NCBI GenBank assembly: GCA_020638065.1
Contig: JACKJG010000007.1
Coordinates: 1 to 64,000 of the forward strand
DNA: 64,000 nt
Direction: 5' to 3'
Source of the DNA: Hyphomicrobiaceae bacterium
GTDB taxonomy: Bacteria > Pseudomonadota > Alphaproteobacteria > Rhizobiales > Devosiaceae
How positions within the stretch are numbered: the first letter of the stretch is position 1; every line of letters starts with the position of its first letter. Positions 44,991 through 53,404 of this stretch are shown one piece after another. The notes below the pieces were generated by a model, which saw nothing but the letters and a program-made list of their open reading frames with translations, searched no databases and was not told the origin of the DNA. Position numbers and translations under genes: made by a program.

Positions 44991-45003
44991 TGTCATTCTG
45001 ACA
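44991..45003. promoter_or_regulatory. Inverted repeat in the LacI/inositol divergent region
   Basis: TGTCA (44991-44995) and TGACA (44999-45003) with three central bases, 20 bases upstream of the LacI start. Candidate autoregulatory site. Confidence 0.35.
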
Positions 45004-45052
45004 TGATATGTTTTGAGACAAAAACAGTCAAACGCAACATGAAAAGTTTTAT

Positions 45053-45066
45053 TGCTGACGTCAACA
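45053..45066. promoter_or_regulatory. Candidate LacI operator TGACGTCA
   Basis: An 8-bp perfect palindrome TGACGTCA (45056-45063) with a central CG, flanked by symmetric TG/CA pairs. Central CpG palindromes are the LacI-family hallmark. It lies 64 bases upstream of the first binding-protein gene, close to or just after the expected transcription start. Confidence 0.5.
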
Positions 45067-45129
45067 GGCTAAATAGCAGGCCGCGTAATACGAAGCCTGT
45101 CCGATGACGGGCACTGGGAGGAGATATCC

Positions 45130-46095
45130 ATGACACGCAATTTCAAGGTACTCGCCGTTTCTGCCATTGCTGCGCTGATGGCATCGAGCGCTTTTGCGGC
45201 TGACATTTTCGTTATCGGCGGCAAGCCCGACGATCCGTTCTGGTCGCGCGTCAAGAAAGGCGCCGAAGATGCCGGCCTCGTTGCTCAGGCACAGGGCGGC
45301 TCGGTCACCTGGCTCGGCCCGCAGAACTACGACAATCTCGGCCCTGACGCGGCCGAACTGATCCGCCAGGCGATTGATCAGGGCGCGGACGCCATCGTTG
45401 GACCGGATTGGGTTCCTGAAGCCATGGACCCGGAGTTTGAAGCTGTGGTTGCCGCCGGCATCCCGCTGGTCATTTACAACGCGGGCGGCATTGAAGCTGC
45501 CGATCGTCTCGGCGCCATGAACTATGTCGGTGCTGTTGACTACAAGTCCGGCTATGCCGGTGGCGAATACCTGGGCAAGGCCGGTCACCTGAACGGTGCC
45601 TGCGTCAACACCCTGCCGGGTGCGGCCAATATCGAAGCGTTCTGTAACGGCTTCAATGACGGTCTTGCCGCTGCCGGCGGCACGGGCTCGGTCCTGCAAC
45701 TGCCCGCAACCGCCTTCGGCGATTCGACTGCAGTTGCTCAGGCTGTGCGCGCGCACCTGATTCAGAACCCCGATATCGATGCACTTTTCGCCATCGGCGA
45801 TCAGGACACCAATGCCTCGATCAGCGGTATTCAGCAGGCAGGCAAGACCGGTTCGGTCCACGTCTGCGGCATGAACTTCAACGACTCGATCCTGGCCAAC
45901 ATCCAGCAGGGCACGCAGGCCTGCGCGATTGACCAGCAGGGCTATCAGCAGGGTTTCTTCGCCGTGTCGATCCTGAACAACAACGTGATGTACGGAACCA
46001 CCATTCCGACCCGTGAGATCCTCACCGGTCCGGGCGTCATCGACTCCAATAACGTTGATCTGGTGATCGAAGGCGTCAAGGCAGGCGCCCGCTAA
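45130..46095 (+). CDS. CUT2-type sugar/inositol ABC transporter, periplasmic binding protein 1
   Basis: A 321-residue periplasmic binding protein of the ribose/inositol (Peripla_BP_4) family. Residues 1-23 are a Sec signal peptide ending AFAAD. The mature protein begins IFVIGGKPDDPFWSRVKKGAEDAG, with GPDAAELIRQAIDQGADAIVG and ALFAIGDQDTNASI in the sugar-binding lobes. Two cysteines 14 residues apart (CVNTLPGAANIEAFC) recur in the second binding protein and may form a disulfide. It has a GGGAGGAG ribosome site and is followed by a 13-bp hairpin. First gene of the inositol array. Confidence 0.93.
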   Translation: MTRNFKVLAVSAIAALMASSAFAADIFVIGGKPDDPFWSRVKKGAEDAGLVAQAQGGSVTWLGPQNYDNLGPDAAELIRQAIDQGADAIVGPDWVPEAMDPEFEAVVAAGIPLVIYNAGGIEAADRLGAMNYVGAVDYKSGYAGGEYLGKAGHLNGACVNTLPGAANIEAFCNGFNDGLAAAGGTGSVLQLPATAFGDSTAVAQAVRAHLIQNPDIDALFAIGDQDTNASISGIQQAGKTGSVHVCGMNFNDSILANIQQGTQACAIDQQGYQQGFFAVSILNNNVMYGTTIPTREILTGPGVIDSNNVDLVIEGVKAGAR

Positions 46096-46103
46096 TCAAA
46101 GGC

Positions 46104-46133
46104 TTTGCCCGGGGGTCACGACCCCCGGGCAAA
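46104..46133 (+). terminator. Strong hairpin after binding-protein gene 1 (attenuator/stabiliser)
   Basis: TTTGCCCGGGGGT (46104-46116) pairs perfectly with ACCCCCGGGCAAA (46121-46133) around CACG, a 13-bp stem. There is only a short A/T flank. Position between a binding-protein gene and its permease suggests partial termination or 3' protection, so that binding protein is made in excess. Confidence 0.75.
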
Positions 46134-46243
46134 ACATATGCGAGGACTGATCGCCTCTGGTGAGTTGTTCCTCGCATTCATGCCGGCACAAGACCGGCAT
46201 TCGAGCGGCCCGACGATAGCGCGCCGCGGTGGGGAACAGGCAG

Positions 46244-47263
46244 ATGTCAACGCAATCATCATCCGGGCCGGCGGGCTTTTCGCTCGGCGCGCTCGCCAGA
46301 CGGCCGGAAACCGGAACCGTGATCGGGCTGCTCGTCGTGTACACCTTCTTTGCGGTGCTCGGTGGTCCCGTATTCATGGGTGCGCCGGGCTGGTCCAGTT
46401 GGCTCAATATCGCGGCGGAAGTCGGCATCATCGCGCTGCCAGTTGGCCTTCTCATGATTTCGGGTGAGTTCGACATGTCGGTCGGTGCCGTCGTTCCGGC
46501 CTCTTCCATGATGACGGCCATGCTGGCCGGACATTATGGCCTTCCGGCCATGATCGCCATTTGCGGGGGGTTGGGCGTGGGATTGCTGGTCGGTTTCGTC
46601 AACGGACTGATCATCACCAGAACCACAATTCCGTCACTTATCGCCACAATCGGCATGATGTTCGCGGTTATGGGGCTGACACTTGGGTTCGCGGTGCTGA
46701 TCAAGGGTTCGACCAGCGTCTCCTATGTGCCCGATCCCCTCACCAAGTCGCTGCTGGGCCAGTTCATCAATGGCATGTTCAGCGTCTCCATTCTCTGGTG
46801 GGCCGGATTTGTTGCCGCCTACTTCTGGTTCTTGCACATCTCGCCCATCGGGAACTGGGTCTTTGCTCTGGGCGGTGAGAAAGAAAGCGCCCGCAATGCC
46901 GGCGTTCCGACAAACAAGCTGACCATCGGGCTGTTCATGATGTCAGGCTTTTCAGCCGCCTTTGTCGGCGTCGCGCAGGTCATGACCTATCAGCAGGCGC
47001 AGGTCGCCGGCGGTCAATCGTTTATCTTCAACTCGATCATGTGCGTGGTCATTGGCGGGGTCTTGCTGACCGGCGGCGCAGGTTCGGTCGTCGGCATCGT
47101 TCTGGGCACGATGACCTTCACGATTGTCAACCAGGGCATCTTCTTTGCGTCGCTCGATCCCAACATCGGATCGATCATCATTGGCGTTCTGCTGCTGGTC
47201 GCGGTGCTTTCGAACGACACGTTCCGGGCCCTCGCACTGAGCTATGCAACCAGAAAGAAGTGA
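46244..47263 (+). CDS. CUT2-type ABC transporter permease 1
   Basis: A 339-residue permease of the BPD_transp_2 family (RbsC/FrcC type) with about nine hydrophobic segments. The conserved cytoplasmic loop is FALGGEKESARNAGVPTNKL, and the GLLMISGEFDMSVG motif is typical of the family. I chose the ATG at 46244; a GTG five codons earlier is also open. It overlaps nothing but is only 10 bases from permease 2. Confidence 0.92.
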   Translation: MSTQSSSGPAGFSLGALARRPETGTVIGLLVVYTFFAVLGGPVFMGAPGWSSWLNIAAEVGIIALPVGLLMISGEFDMSVGAVVPASSMMTAMLAGHYGLPAMIAICGGLGVGLLVGFVNGLIITRTTIPSLIATIGMMFAVMGLTLGFAVLIKGSTSVSYVPDPLTKSLLGQFINGMFSVSILWWAGFVAAYFWFLHISPIGNWVFALGGEKESARNAGVPTNKLTIGLFMMSGFSAAFVGVAQVMTYQQAQVAGGQSFIFNSIMCVVIGGVLLTGGAGSVVGIVLGTMTFTIVNQGIFFASLDPNIGSIIIGVLLLVAVLSNDTFRALALSYATRKK

Positions 47264-47273
47264 GGGCGGCATC

Positions 47274-48290
47274 ATGGACATGATTGCAAATCTGCTTCGC
47301 CGGCCGGCTGCCGCTTCCATCCTCAGCCTTCTGGGCGTGCTCGCTTTCTACGTCTTCATTGGAGGCGTGGATCTGGGAAATCTCATGGGCGCCGCAAGCT
47401 GGGTCAACTATGCCGCCCGCATCGGCATTGTCGCGATTGCCGTGGGTCTGTTGATGACCTCGGGCGAAATCGACATTTCGATCGGCGCGATGATCCCCGC
47501 CGGCGCGATGACCACCGCAATCATCTCGGGCTATTATGAACTGCCGATCGTTTTCGGCATCCTCGGCGCGCTCGCCGTGGGCGTGCTGGTGGGTCTTTTC
47601 AACGGTATCCTCGCCGTGCGGACCACGGTGCCGACCCTGATCATTACCCTCGGTACGCTGGTCGCAATGCAGGGCGTCGTGCTGGCGGGATCCAGATTGC
47701 TGACTGGCGCGGCCTCGGTACCCTTGACCGCGCCCGACTGGGCCAAGCAGGCTTTCGGCCAACTCATGTTCGGCGGAAGTCATCAGGTCCTGATCGTGTG
47801 GTGGGTCATCATCACGACGATAGCCTGGTTCGTTCTGCATCACACCAAATACGGCAACTGGATCTTTGCCATCGGTGGCGATCGTGAAAGTGCCCGCAAT
47901 GCCGGCGTTCCGGTCGACCGGATGACTATTATCCTCTTCGTTCTGACCTCGACCTCGGCCTCGTTCGTCGGCATGTGTCACGCGATATTGTTCAATTCCG
48001 CGCAAGTCTCCGGCGGCATGGGTGACATCTTCAACATCATCGTCAGCGTTGTCGTCGGCGGCGTGCTGCTGACCGGTGGGTTTGGATCGGTCATCGGCAT
48101 CTTCTTTGGCGCTATCACCTTCGCCATCGTCAACAAGGGCATCGATTTCACCGCCATCGACCGCAATTGGTCCAACCTGATCATCGGCGTGATGCTCGTG
48201 ATTGCCGTGCTGCTCAACGAGAACTTCCGGCAATTGGCCCTCAGATATGCCCCGAAAAAGAAGTCGCGCACGTCGGAAGCATCGCAATGA
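47274..48290 (+). CDS. CUT2-type ABC transporter permease 2
   Basis: A 338-residue BPD_transp_2 permease, paralogous to permeases 1 and 3, with the loop FAIGGDRESARNAGVPVDRM and the GLLMTSGEIDISIG motif. The ATG at 47274 follows GAGGGCGGC. Two adjacent permease genes suggest a heterodimeric channel with permease 1. Confidence 0.92.
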   Translation: MDMIANLLRRPAAASILSLLGVLAFYVFIGGVDLGNLMGAASWVNYAARIGIVAIAVGLLMTSGEIDISIGAMIPAGAMTTAIISGYYELPIVFGILGALAVGVLVGLFNGILAVRTTVPTLIITLGTLVAMQGVVLAGSRLLTGAASVPLTAPDWAKQAFGQLMFGGSHQVLIVWWVIITTIAWFVLHHTKYGNWIFAIGGDRESARNAGVPVDRMTIILFVLTSTSASFVGMCHAILFNSAQVSGGMGDIFNIIVSVVVGGVLLTGGFGSVIGIFFGAITFAIVNKGIDFTAIDRNWSNLIIGVMLVIAVLLNENFRQLALRYAPKKKSRTSEASQ

Positions 48291-48444
48291 GAGGTCAAGC
48301 GCTCGTCGGTCGGCACAATATCTTGGCAGACCGCGCAGCAACCGCTGGTTTGCTGAAATCGAATTCGCGTGAAGGCGTCCGGATGGCGTCAATCGCAAAG
48401 CAATGTCGAACCGTCGCGAGGACGGCAACATGGAGGAAATCGAC

Positions 48445-49398
48445 ATGAAACTAACCAAGACCCTTGCTGTGGCGGCTGTCGCGGCGCTTTTGTCAACCGG
48501 CGCAATGGCGCAGAGCATCGCCGTCATCGCGGGCTCGGTCGAAGACGCCTTCATGGACAAGATCAAGAAGGGCGTGGACGATGCGACCCTTATGGTCGAG
48601 GCCAATGGTGGCTCGGTCCAGTATCTGCGGACTCAGAATTACGAAAACTTCGGTCCCGACCTCGTGACCCTGATCAATCAGGCCGTCGCCCAGGGCGTTG
48701 ATGGCATCGCGATCCCGGTCTGGGTTCCCGACGCGCAGATCCCGGCGCTCCAGGCTGCTGCCGAACAGGGCATCGTGATCATGCAGTACAATTCCGGGCT
48801 GCCCGTCAAGGACGAGATCAGCGCCATCAACTATTTCGGTTCTGACGAATATGCGGCCGGTTTCGGCGGCGGCAAGTACATGGCTGAAAATGGCGCCAAG
48901 CACATTCTGTGTCACATCCAGGTCCCCGGCGCGATCAATCTGGAAGAGCGCTGCCGTGGCGTAACCGACGGCGCGACCGAAGCCGGTGCCACGGTGACCA
49001 CCATCTCTACCCCAGCCAACCTTGATGGCGATGTCACGGGTACCGCCGAGGCACTCAAGGCCGAGTTCATCGGCGACAGCTCCTACGACGCCATGATTTC
49101 GTGCGCCGACTTCGGTGGTGCCGCCGGTGCCAACGCCGTCGAACAGACGGGCCTCGACATCATGATCGGTGCCTTCGACTTCAGCCCGGCCACGCTCGAC
49201 CGTATCGCGGCCGGAACCCAGACGATGGCCATTGACCAGCAGCCCTACCTGCAGGGCTTCCTGGCCACCTCGATGCTGTTTGCGAACCTGAAATACGGCA
49301 CGAACATCTCGACCAATCCGGTTCTGACCGGTCCGGCAATCATCGACGCGTCAAACGTCGAAGCGGTTGTTGCCGGCGCGGCGCTCGGCGCTCGCTAA
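48445..49398 (+). CDS. CUT2-type ABC transporter, periplasmic binding protein 2
   Basis: A 317-residue binding protein paralogous to that at 45130: signal peptide residues 1-22 (ending GAMAQ), mature IAVIAGSVEDAFMDKIKKGVDDA, GPDLVTLINQAVAQGVDGIAIPVWVPDAQ. The cysteine pair is kept (CHIQVPGAINLEERC). The ATG at 48445 follows GGAGGAAA. A perfect 28-base palindrome follows it. The 154-base gap upstream may hold a second promoter. Confidence 0.93.
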   Translation: MKLTKTLAVAAVAALLSTGAMAQSIAVIAGSVEDAFMDKIKKGVDDATLMVEANGGSVQYLRTQNYENFGPDLVTLINQAVAQGVDGIAIPVWVPDAQIPALQAAAEQGIVIMQYNSGLPVKDEISAINYFGSDEYAAGFGGGKYMAENGAKHILCHIQVPGAINLEERCRGVTDGATEAGATVTTISTPANLDGDVTGTAEALKAEFIGDSSYDAMISCADFGGAAGANAVEQTGLDIMIGAFDFSPATLDRIAAGTQTMAIDQQPYLQGFLATSMLFANLKYGTNISTNPVLTGPAIIDASNVEAVVAGAALGAR

Positions 49399-49409
49399 TT
49401 GCACAGACT

Positions 49410-49437
49410 GTCCCCGGCCGGCATGCCGGCCGGGGAC
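49410..49437. terminator. Perfect 28-base palindrome after binding-protein gene 2
   Basis: GTCCCCGGCCGGCA and its exact complement TGCCGGCCGGGGAC run without a gap (49410-49437). It parallels the hairpin after the first binding-protein gene. No T-tract follows, so processing or attenuation is more likely than full termination. Confidence 0.75.
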
Positions 49438-49499
49438 ACCAGTGTCCGATCGATGGCGATTGCGCGAAAGAAATCAGGACGAAATGAGGAGGTATCGAG

Positions 49500-50579
49500 G
49501 TGGTGGACACACACAATAGCGAAGGCACCGGAACGCGCGGCGGGTTCTCCCTGCTGAGCCTGTTCAGACGCCCCGAGGCGGGCGCCGCCGCCGGATTTGT
49601 GTTGATATTCCTGTTCTTCAGCTTCTTTGGCTGGGACAAGAATTTCCTGACACCGCTCGGCGCCTCGACCTGGCTGAATTTCGCTTCGAAGGTCGGCATC
49701 ATCGCCATTCCCATCGGCTTCCTGATGATCGCCGGCGAGCTCGACATTTCTGTTGGTGCGGTGATCCCTGCCGGTGGCATCGTTCTGGCGATGGCAGTCG
49801 GGCTCTACGATCTCAACATCTGGCTCGGCGTCCTGATCAGTCTGGCGGTGGCCGGGTTCATCGGATTCATCAATGGACTGATCGTGACACGCACCAGGGT
49901 GCCGTCGCTGATCGTGACCTTGGCGACGCTCTTCGTGGTCGCGGGCCTCAACGCCTACATTTCCAAGCAGCTTGCCGGCACCACCCAGCACAGCCTGCAG
50001 GACGTCGGTCCGGTCTCGGAATTCATTCTTGGCGATTACCATTCGTGGATCATCGGCGAGGGTGACAACGCGTTCACCATCTTTCGCAGCCTGCAAAGCT
50101 CCTTTTTCATCTGGATCGTCTTTGCTGCCGTGTGCTTCTTCATTCTGCACGTTTCGCCGTGGGGCAACTGGATTTTCGCGATGGGTGGCGATCAGGACAG
50201 CGCCCGCAATGCCGGTATCCCGACCAACAAGCTGAAGATTGCCCTGTTCATGCTGTCGGCCATGGCCGCTGCAATGGTTGGCATGACCGAGGCCGTTCTC
50301 GCAAATACCGCGAGCACAACGACGCAGTTCGGCATGATTTTCAATACGATCATCTGCGTGGTGGTCGGCGGCGTGCTGCTGACCGGTGGCTTCGGCACGG
50401 TAACCGGCACCGTGTTTGGCACATTGACCTTTGGCATCGTGTTTCAGGGCATCAATTTCACGACGTTCGACAAGGACCTCAATCTGCTGTTCATCGGCGT
50501 GCTGTTGCTGATTGCGGTTCTGATGAACGATTCCTTCCGCAACATGGCGACCAGAGCGTCAACTTCGAAAAAGAAATAG
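49500..50579 (+). CDS. CUT2-type ABC transporter permease 3
   Basis: A 359-residue BPD_transp_2 permease with FAMGGDQDSARNAGIPTNKL and GFLMIAGELDISVG motifs, paralogous to permeases 1 and 2. It starts at a GTG (49500) with GAGGAGG seven bases upstream. The ATPase gene begins 14 bases after its stop. Confidence 0.92.
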   Translation: MVDTHNSEGTGTRGGFSLLSLFRRPEAGAAAGFVLIFLFFSFFGWDKNFLTPLGASTWLNFASKVGIIAIPIGFLMIAGELDISVGAVIPAGGIVLAMAVGLYDLNIWLGVLISLAVAGFIGFINGLIVTRTRVPSLIVTLATLFVVAGLNAYISKQLAGTTQHSLQDVGPVSEFILGDYHSWIIGEGDNAFTIFRSLQSSFFIWIVFAAVCFFILHVSPWGNWIFAMGGDQDSARNAGIPTNKLKIALFMLSAMAAAMVGMTEAVLANTASTTTQFGMIFNTIICVVVGGVLLTGGFGTVTGTVFGTLTFGIVFQGINFTTFDKDLNLLFIGVLLLIAVLMNDSFRNMATRASTSKKK

Positions 50580-50593
50580 GGAAAGGCGACAAA

Positions 50594-51427
50594 ATGGCTG
50601 ACCAGGCCCCGATCCTTGAATTGCAGAATGTCGACAAGAGCTTCGGCCCCATCGACGTACTTAGCGACATCAACCTCAAGGTCCATGCTGGCGAAGTGCT
50701 GTGCCTGCTTGGCGACAACGGCGCCGGAAAGTCGACGCTGATCAAGACGCTTTGCGGTGTCTACACGCCGACGCGCGGCAAGATCCTGATGGACGGCAAG
50801 GAAGTCCATTTCACGCGTCCCCGTGATGCCCAGGAGATGGGGATTTCGACGGTGCACCAGTTCGGCGGCACGTTCCCGCTCATGTCGATCGGGCGCAGCT
50901 TCTTCGTTGGTGTCGAGCCAACCAAGGGATGGGGGCCGTTCAAACGCTTCGATCGCAAGACGGCCAACGAGATTTCGGTCAAAGCTGTGCAGGACTTCGG
51001 TATCACCCGCATAGATGACGGTGACCGTCTGGTCGGCGGTCTATCAGGCGGCGAACGCCAGTCTTTGGCGATTGCCCGCGCCGTTCATTTCGGGGCCCGC
51101 GTTCTCATTCTCGACGAACCGACCGCGGCGCTCGGCGTCAAGCAGGCCAGCCACGTTCTCCGTATCGTCAACGAGGCCAAGAAACGCGGGCTCGCAGTAA
51201 TCTTCATCACCCATCAGGTCATGCACGCTCTGGCGGTCGGAGATCATTTCGCCGTTCTGATCCGCGGCAAGCTCGCCGCCAACTTCATGAAGGGCGAGAA
51301 GAGCCGTGAGGAAATCACCGACCTGATGGCCGGTGGCGAGGACATGGCGACCCTCGAGGCGCAGATCGCCGGTGAGGACACCGAATTGCACAGCCCGGCG
51401 CATGTCCGGACATCACAACAGGATTGA
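50594..51427 (+). CDS. CUT2-type ABC transporter ATP-binding protein (single domain)
   Basis: A 277-residue ATPase with one nucleotide-binding domain: Walker A GDNGAGKSTL near residue 40, signature LSGGERQSLAIARA, Walker B VLILDEPTAAL, and switch His in FITHQ. RbsA-type CUT2 ATPases are usually double; this single form resembles FrcA. It is the only ATPase for three permeases, so one ATPase probably serves all. The ATG at 50594 replaces a much longer frame that is antisense-like upstream. Confidence 0.95.
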   Translation: MADQAPILELQNVDKSFGPIDVLSDINLKVHAGEVLCLLGDNGAGKSTLIKTLCGVYTPTRGKILMDGKEVHFTRPRDAQEMGISTVHQFGGTFPLMSIGRSFFVGVEPTKGWGPFKRFDRKTANEISVKAVQDFGITRIDDGDRLVGGLSGGERQSLAIARAVHFGARVLILDEPTAALGVKQASHVLRIVNEAKKRGLAVIFITHQVMHALAVGDHFAVLIRGKLAANFMKGEKSREEITDLMAGGEDMATLEAQIAGEDTELHSPAHVRTSQQD

Positions 51428-51437
51428 GGAGGCACCA

Positions 51438-52346
51438 ATGCGCATCGCGCTCGACCCGTTCATGCATCGTTTTTATTCGCTCGAAGACCTTCCGCGCAAA
51501 GTCAAGGAACTGGGCTACGACTGGATCGAACTCAGCCCGCGCGAAGACTTCTTCGAGTGGTTCCGCCGCCCGCGCGTCTATCCCGCGCGGATAAAAAGCT
51601 TCAAGCGGGCCCTGCGCGAAGCCGACGTCAAGATCGCCACGCTGCTGCCCATGTATCGGTGGGCCAGCCCCAACGAAGAAGAGCGCCGCACCGCGGTCGA
51701 GAACTGGAAACGGGCCATTCAGGTGGCGGTGGAGATGGAAGTCGACACCATGAACTCAGAGTTCGGCCGTGGCCCGCACCCTGACGGTGGTCAATGTTGC
51801 CCCTCCTGTCACGCCGGCGGCCAGACCAACGAGTTCGCCGAAGAGGCCTGGTGGAAGTCGATCGATGAATTGATGCCGATCTTCGAACGCGAAGGCATCA
51901 ATCTCAATATCGAGCCGCACCCCGAAGACTGGGTGGAAACCTATCAGCCGGCGGTCGATTTCGTGCGCACGGTCGGCTCCAAGAACCTGGGCTTTCTCTA
52001 CTGCACGCCGCACACATTCTATTTCGGTGACGACACCCGCAAGATGCTGCTGGAATCGGCCGACGTCCTGCGGCATGTGCATATTGCCGATACGTTCAAC
52101 CACAAGGGTTCGTCCGGGCTGCGCTACATCGTCAATCCGCCGGGTTCGACCCATCGTGTGCACCAGCACCTCGATGTCGGTCAGGGCGAAGTGCCGTGGG
52201 ACACCTTCTTCGAGACACTCGGAGAAATAGGTTTCGATGGCATCATGACGACTTGCGTCTTCGCCTGGGAAGAACGCGCCGACGACTCGGCCCGGTTCAA
52301 CAAGGCCAAGATCGACGAATATGTCGCCAAATATTTCAAGAAATAG
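51438..52346 (+). CDS. iolH: IolH-like TIM-barrel isomerase/epimerase
   Basis: A 302-residue AP-endonuclease-2-like TIM barrel. The segments RFYSLEDLPRKVKELGYDWIELSPR, NWKRAIQVAVEMEVDTMNSEF, and HIADTFNHKGSSGLRYIVNPPGS with HQHLDVGQGEV strongly recall Bacillus IolH. It contains an unusual CCPSCH cluster near residue 115 that I do not recall in IolH and that could bind metal. The ATG at 51438 has GAGGAGG upstream, 10 bases after the ATPase stop. IolH has no firmly assigned reaction. Confidence 0.75.
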   Translation: MRIALDPFMHRFYSLEDLPRKVKELGYDWIELSPREDFFEWFRRPRVYPARIKSFKRALREADVKIATLLPMYRWASPNEEERRTAVENWKRAIQVAVEMEVDTMNSEFGRGPHPDGGQCCPSCHAGGQTNEFAEEAWWKSIDELMPIFEREGINLNIEPHPEDWVETYQPAVDFVRTVGSKNLGFLYCTPHTFYFGDDTRKMLLESADVLRHVHIADTFNHKGSSGLRYIVNPPGSTHRVHQHLDVGQGEVPWDTFFETLGEIGFDGIMTTCVFAWEERADDSARFNKAKIDEYVAKYFKK

Positions 52347-52370
52347 GCTTCGCGTGTTGAGGGTCTCGAA

Positions 52371-53378
52371 ATGAGTGACATTCTGAAAGTTGGCGTGATC
52401 GGCACCGGCATGATCGGACAAGATCACATAAGGCGGCTCACCCAGGTGCTGTCGGGCGTCGAAGTGGTTGGTGTCCATGACATTGATGCCAAAAGAGCCG
52501 CCGAGGCGGCTCCGGCAGGCGCCGAGGTCTTCGAGAGCGCTGAAGCCCTGATCGCGTCGGATCGCGTTGAGGCCGTGATCATCTGTTCGTGGGGCCCGGC
52601 CCACGAAGCGCAATTGCTCGCCTCGATTGCGGCAGGCAAGCCGGTTTTCTGTGAAAAGCCGATGACCACCAGCGAACAGGCGGCCCTGAAAGTCATCGAT
52701 GCCGAGGTCGCCTTCGGGCGCCGGCTGGTTCAGGTCGGCTTTATGCGCCGGTTCGATGCCGATTATCGCCGGCTCAAGGCGGTGATTGACGGGGGAACCC
52801 TCGGCACACCACTGATGTATCATTCCGCGCATCGCAATGCTTCGGTGCCCGCCGGGCTATACACCTCAGACATGCCGCTCAATGACACACTGGTGCATGA
52901 CGCGGACATTTCCCGTTTCCTGCTTTCCGATGAAATTTCAGGCGTTGAAGTGCGTCTGCCCCGCCGTTCCTCCCAGGGCGTCGATCTGCGTGACCCGACC
53001 TTTGTGCTTCTGCACATGGCGTCGGGCGCGCTGGTCGACGTCGAGATTTCGGTCAATATCGGCTACGGCTATGACATTCGTGGCGAGGTAAGTTGCGAGC
53101 AGGGCGTCGCCCGGCTTCCAGAACGCCCCGCGACGCTGGTGCGCGATGCGCATGGGGTGCGTCAGGCCATCCCCGAAGACTGGCGCGAGCGCTTCATCGA
53201 GGCCTACGACCAGGAATTCCGCGAATGGATCGTTGCCGCAAAGGCCGGCACCGCGACGGGACCCAGCACCTGGGACGGCTATGCTGCAACGCTTGTCGCC
53301 GACGCCGCATTGCGGGCCGTTGATAGCGGCAATCTCGAACCCGTCCGCATGCGCGACAAACCTGAAATCTACAACTGA
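52371..53378 (+). CDS. iolG: Inositol 2-dehydrogenase IolG (Gfo/Idh/MocA family)
   Basis: NAD-dependent oxidation of myo-inositol to scyllo-inosose, first step of the pathway. The 335-residue protein has the Rossmann motif VGVIGTGMIGQDHIRRL, the catalytic Lys in CEKPMT (near residue 97) and the Asp/His pair in NDTLVHDADISRFL, equivalent to Bacillus IolG Asp172/His176. The GFMRRFDADYRRLKAVID and HRNASVP stretches are IolG-like. Substrate may include other inositol isomers. Confidence 0.85.
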   Translation: MSDILKVGVIGTGMIGQDHIRRLTQVLSGVEVVGVHDIDAKRAAEAAPAGAEVFESAEALIASDRVEAVIICSWGPAHEAQLLASIAAGKPVFCEKPMTTSEQAALKVIDAEVAFGRRLVQVGFMRRFDADYRRLKAVIDGGTLGTPLMYHSAHRNASVPAGLYTSDMPLNDTLVHDADISRFLLSDEISGVEVRLPRRSSQGVDLRDPTFVLLHMASGALVDVEISVNIGYGYDIRGEVSCEQGVARLPERPATLVRDAHGVRQAIPEDWRERFIEAYDQEFREWIVAAKAGTATGPSTWDGYAATLVADAALRAVDSGNLEPVRMRDKPEIYN

Positions 53379-53404
53379 GCCAAGGGCTCTTCAGCAGGCC
53401 AAAA

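Noticed and set aside
47178..48605. Minus-strand frame of 475 codons
   Set aside because: Antisense to permease 2 and the start of binding protein 2; His/Asp-rich shadow.
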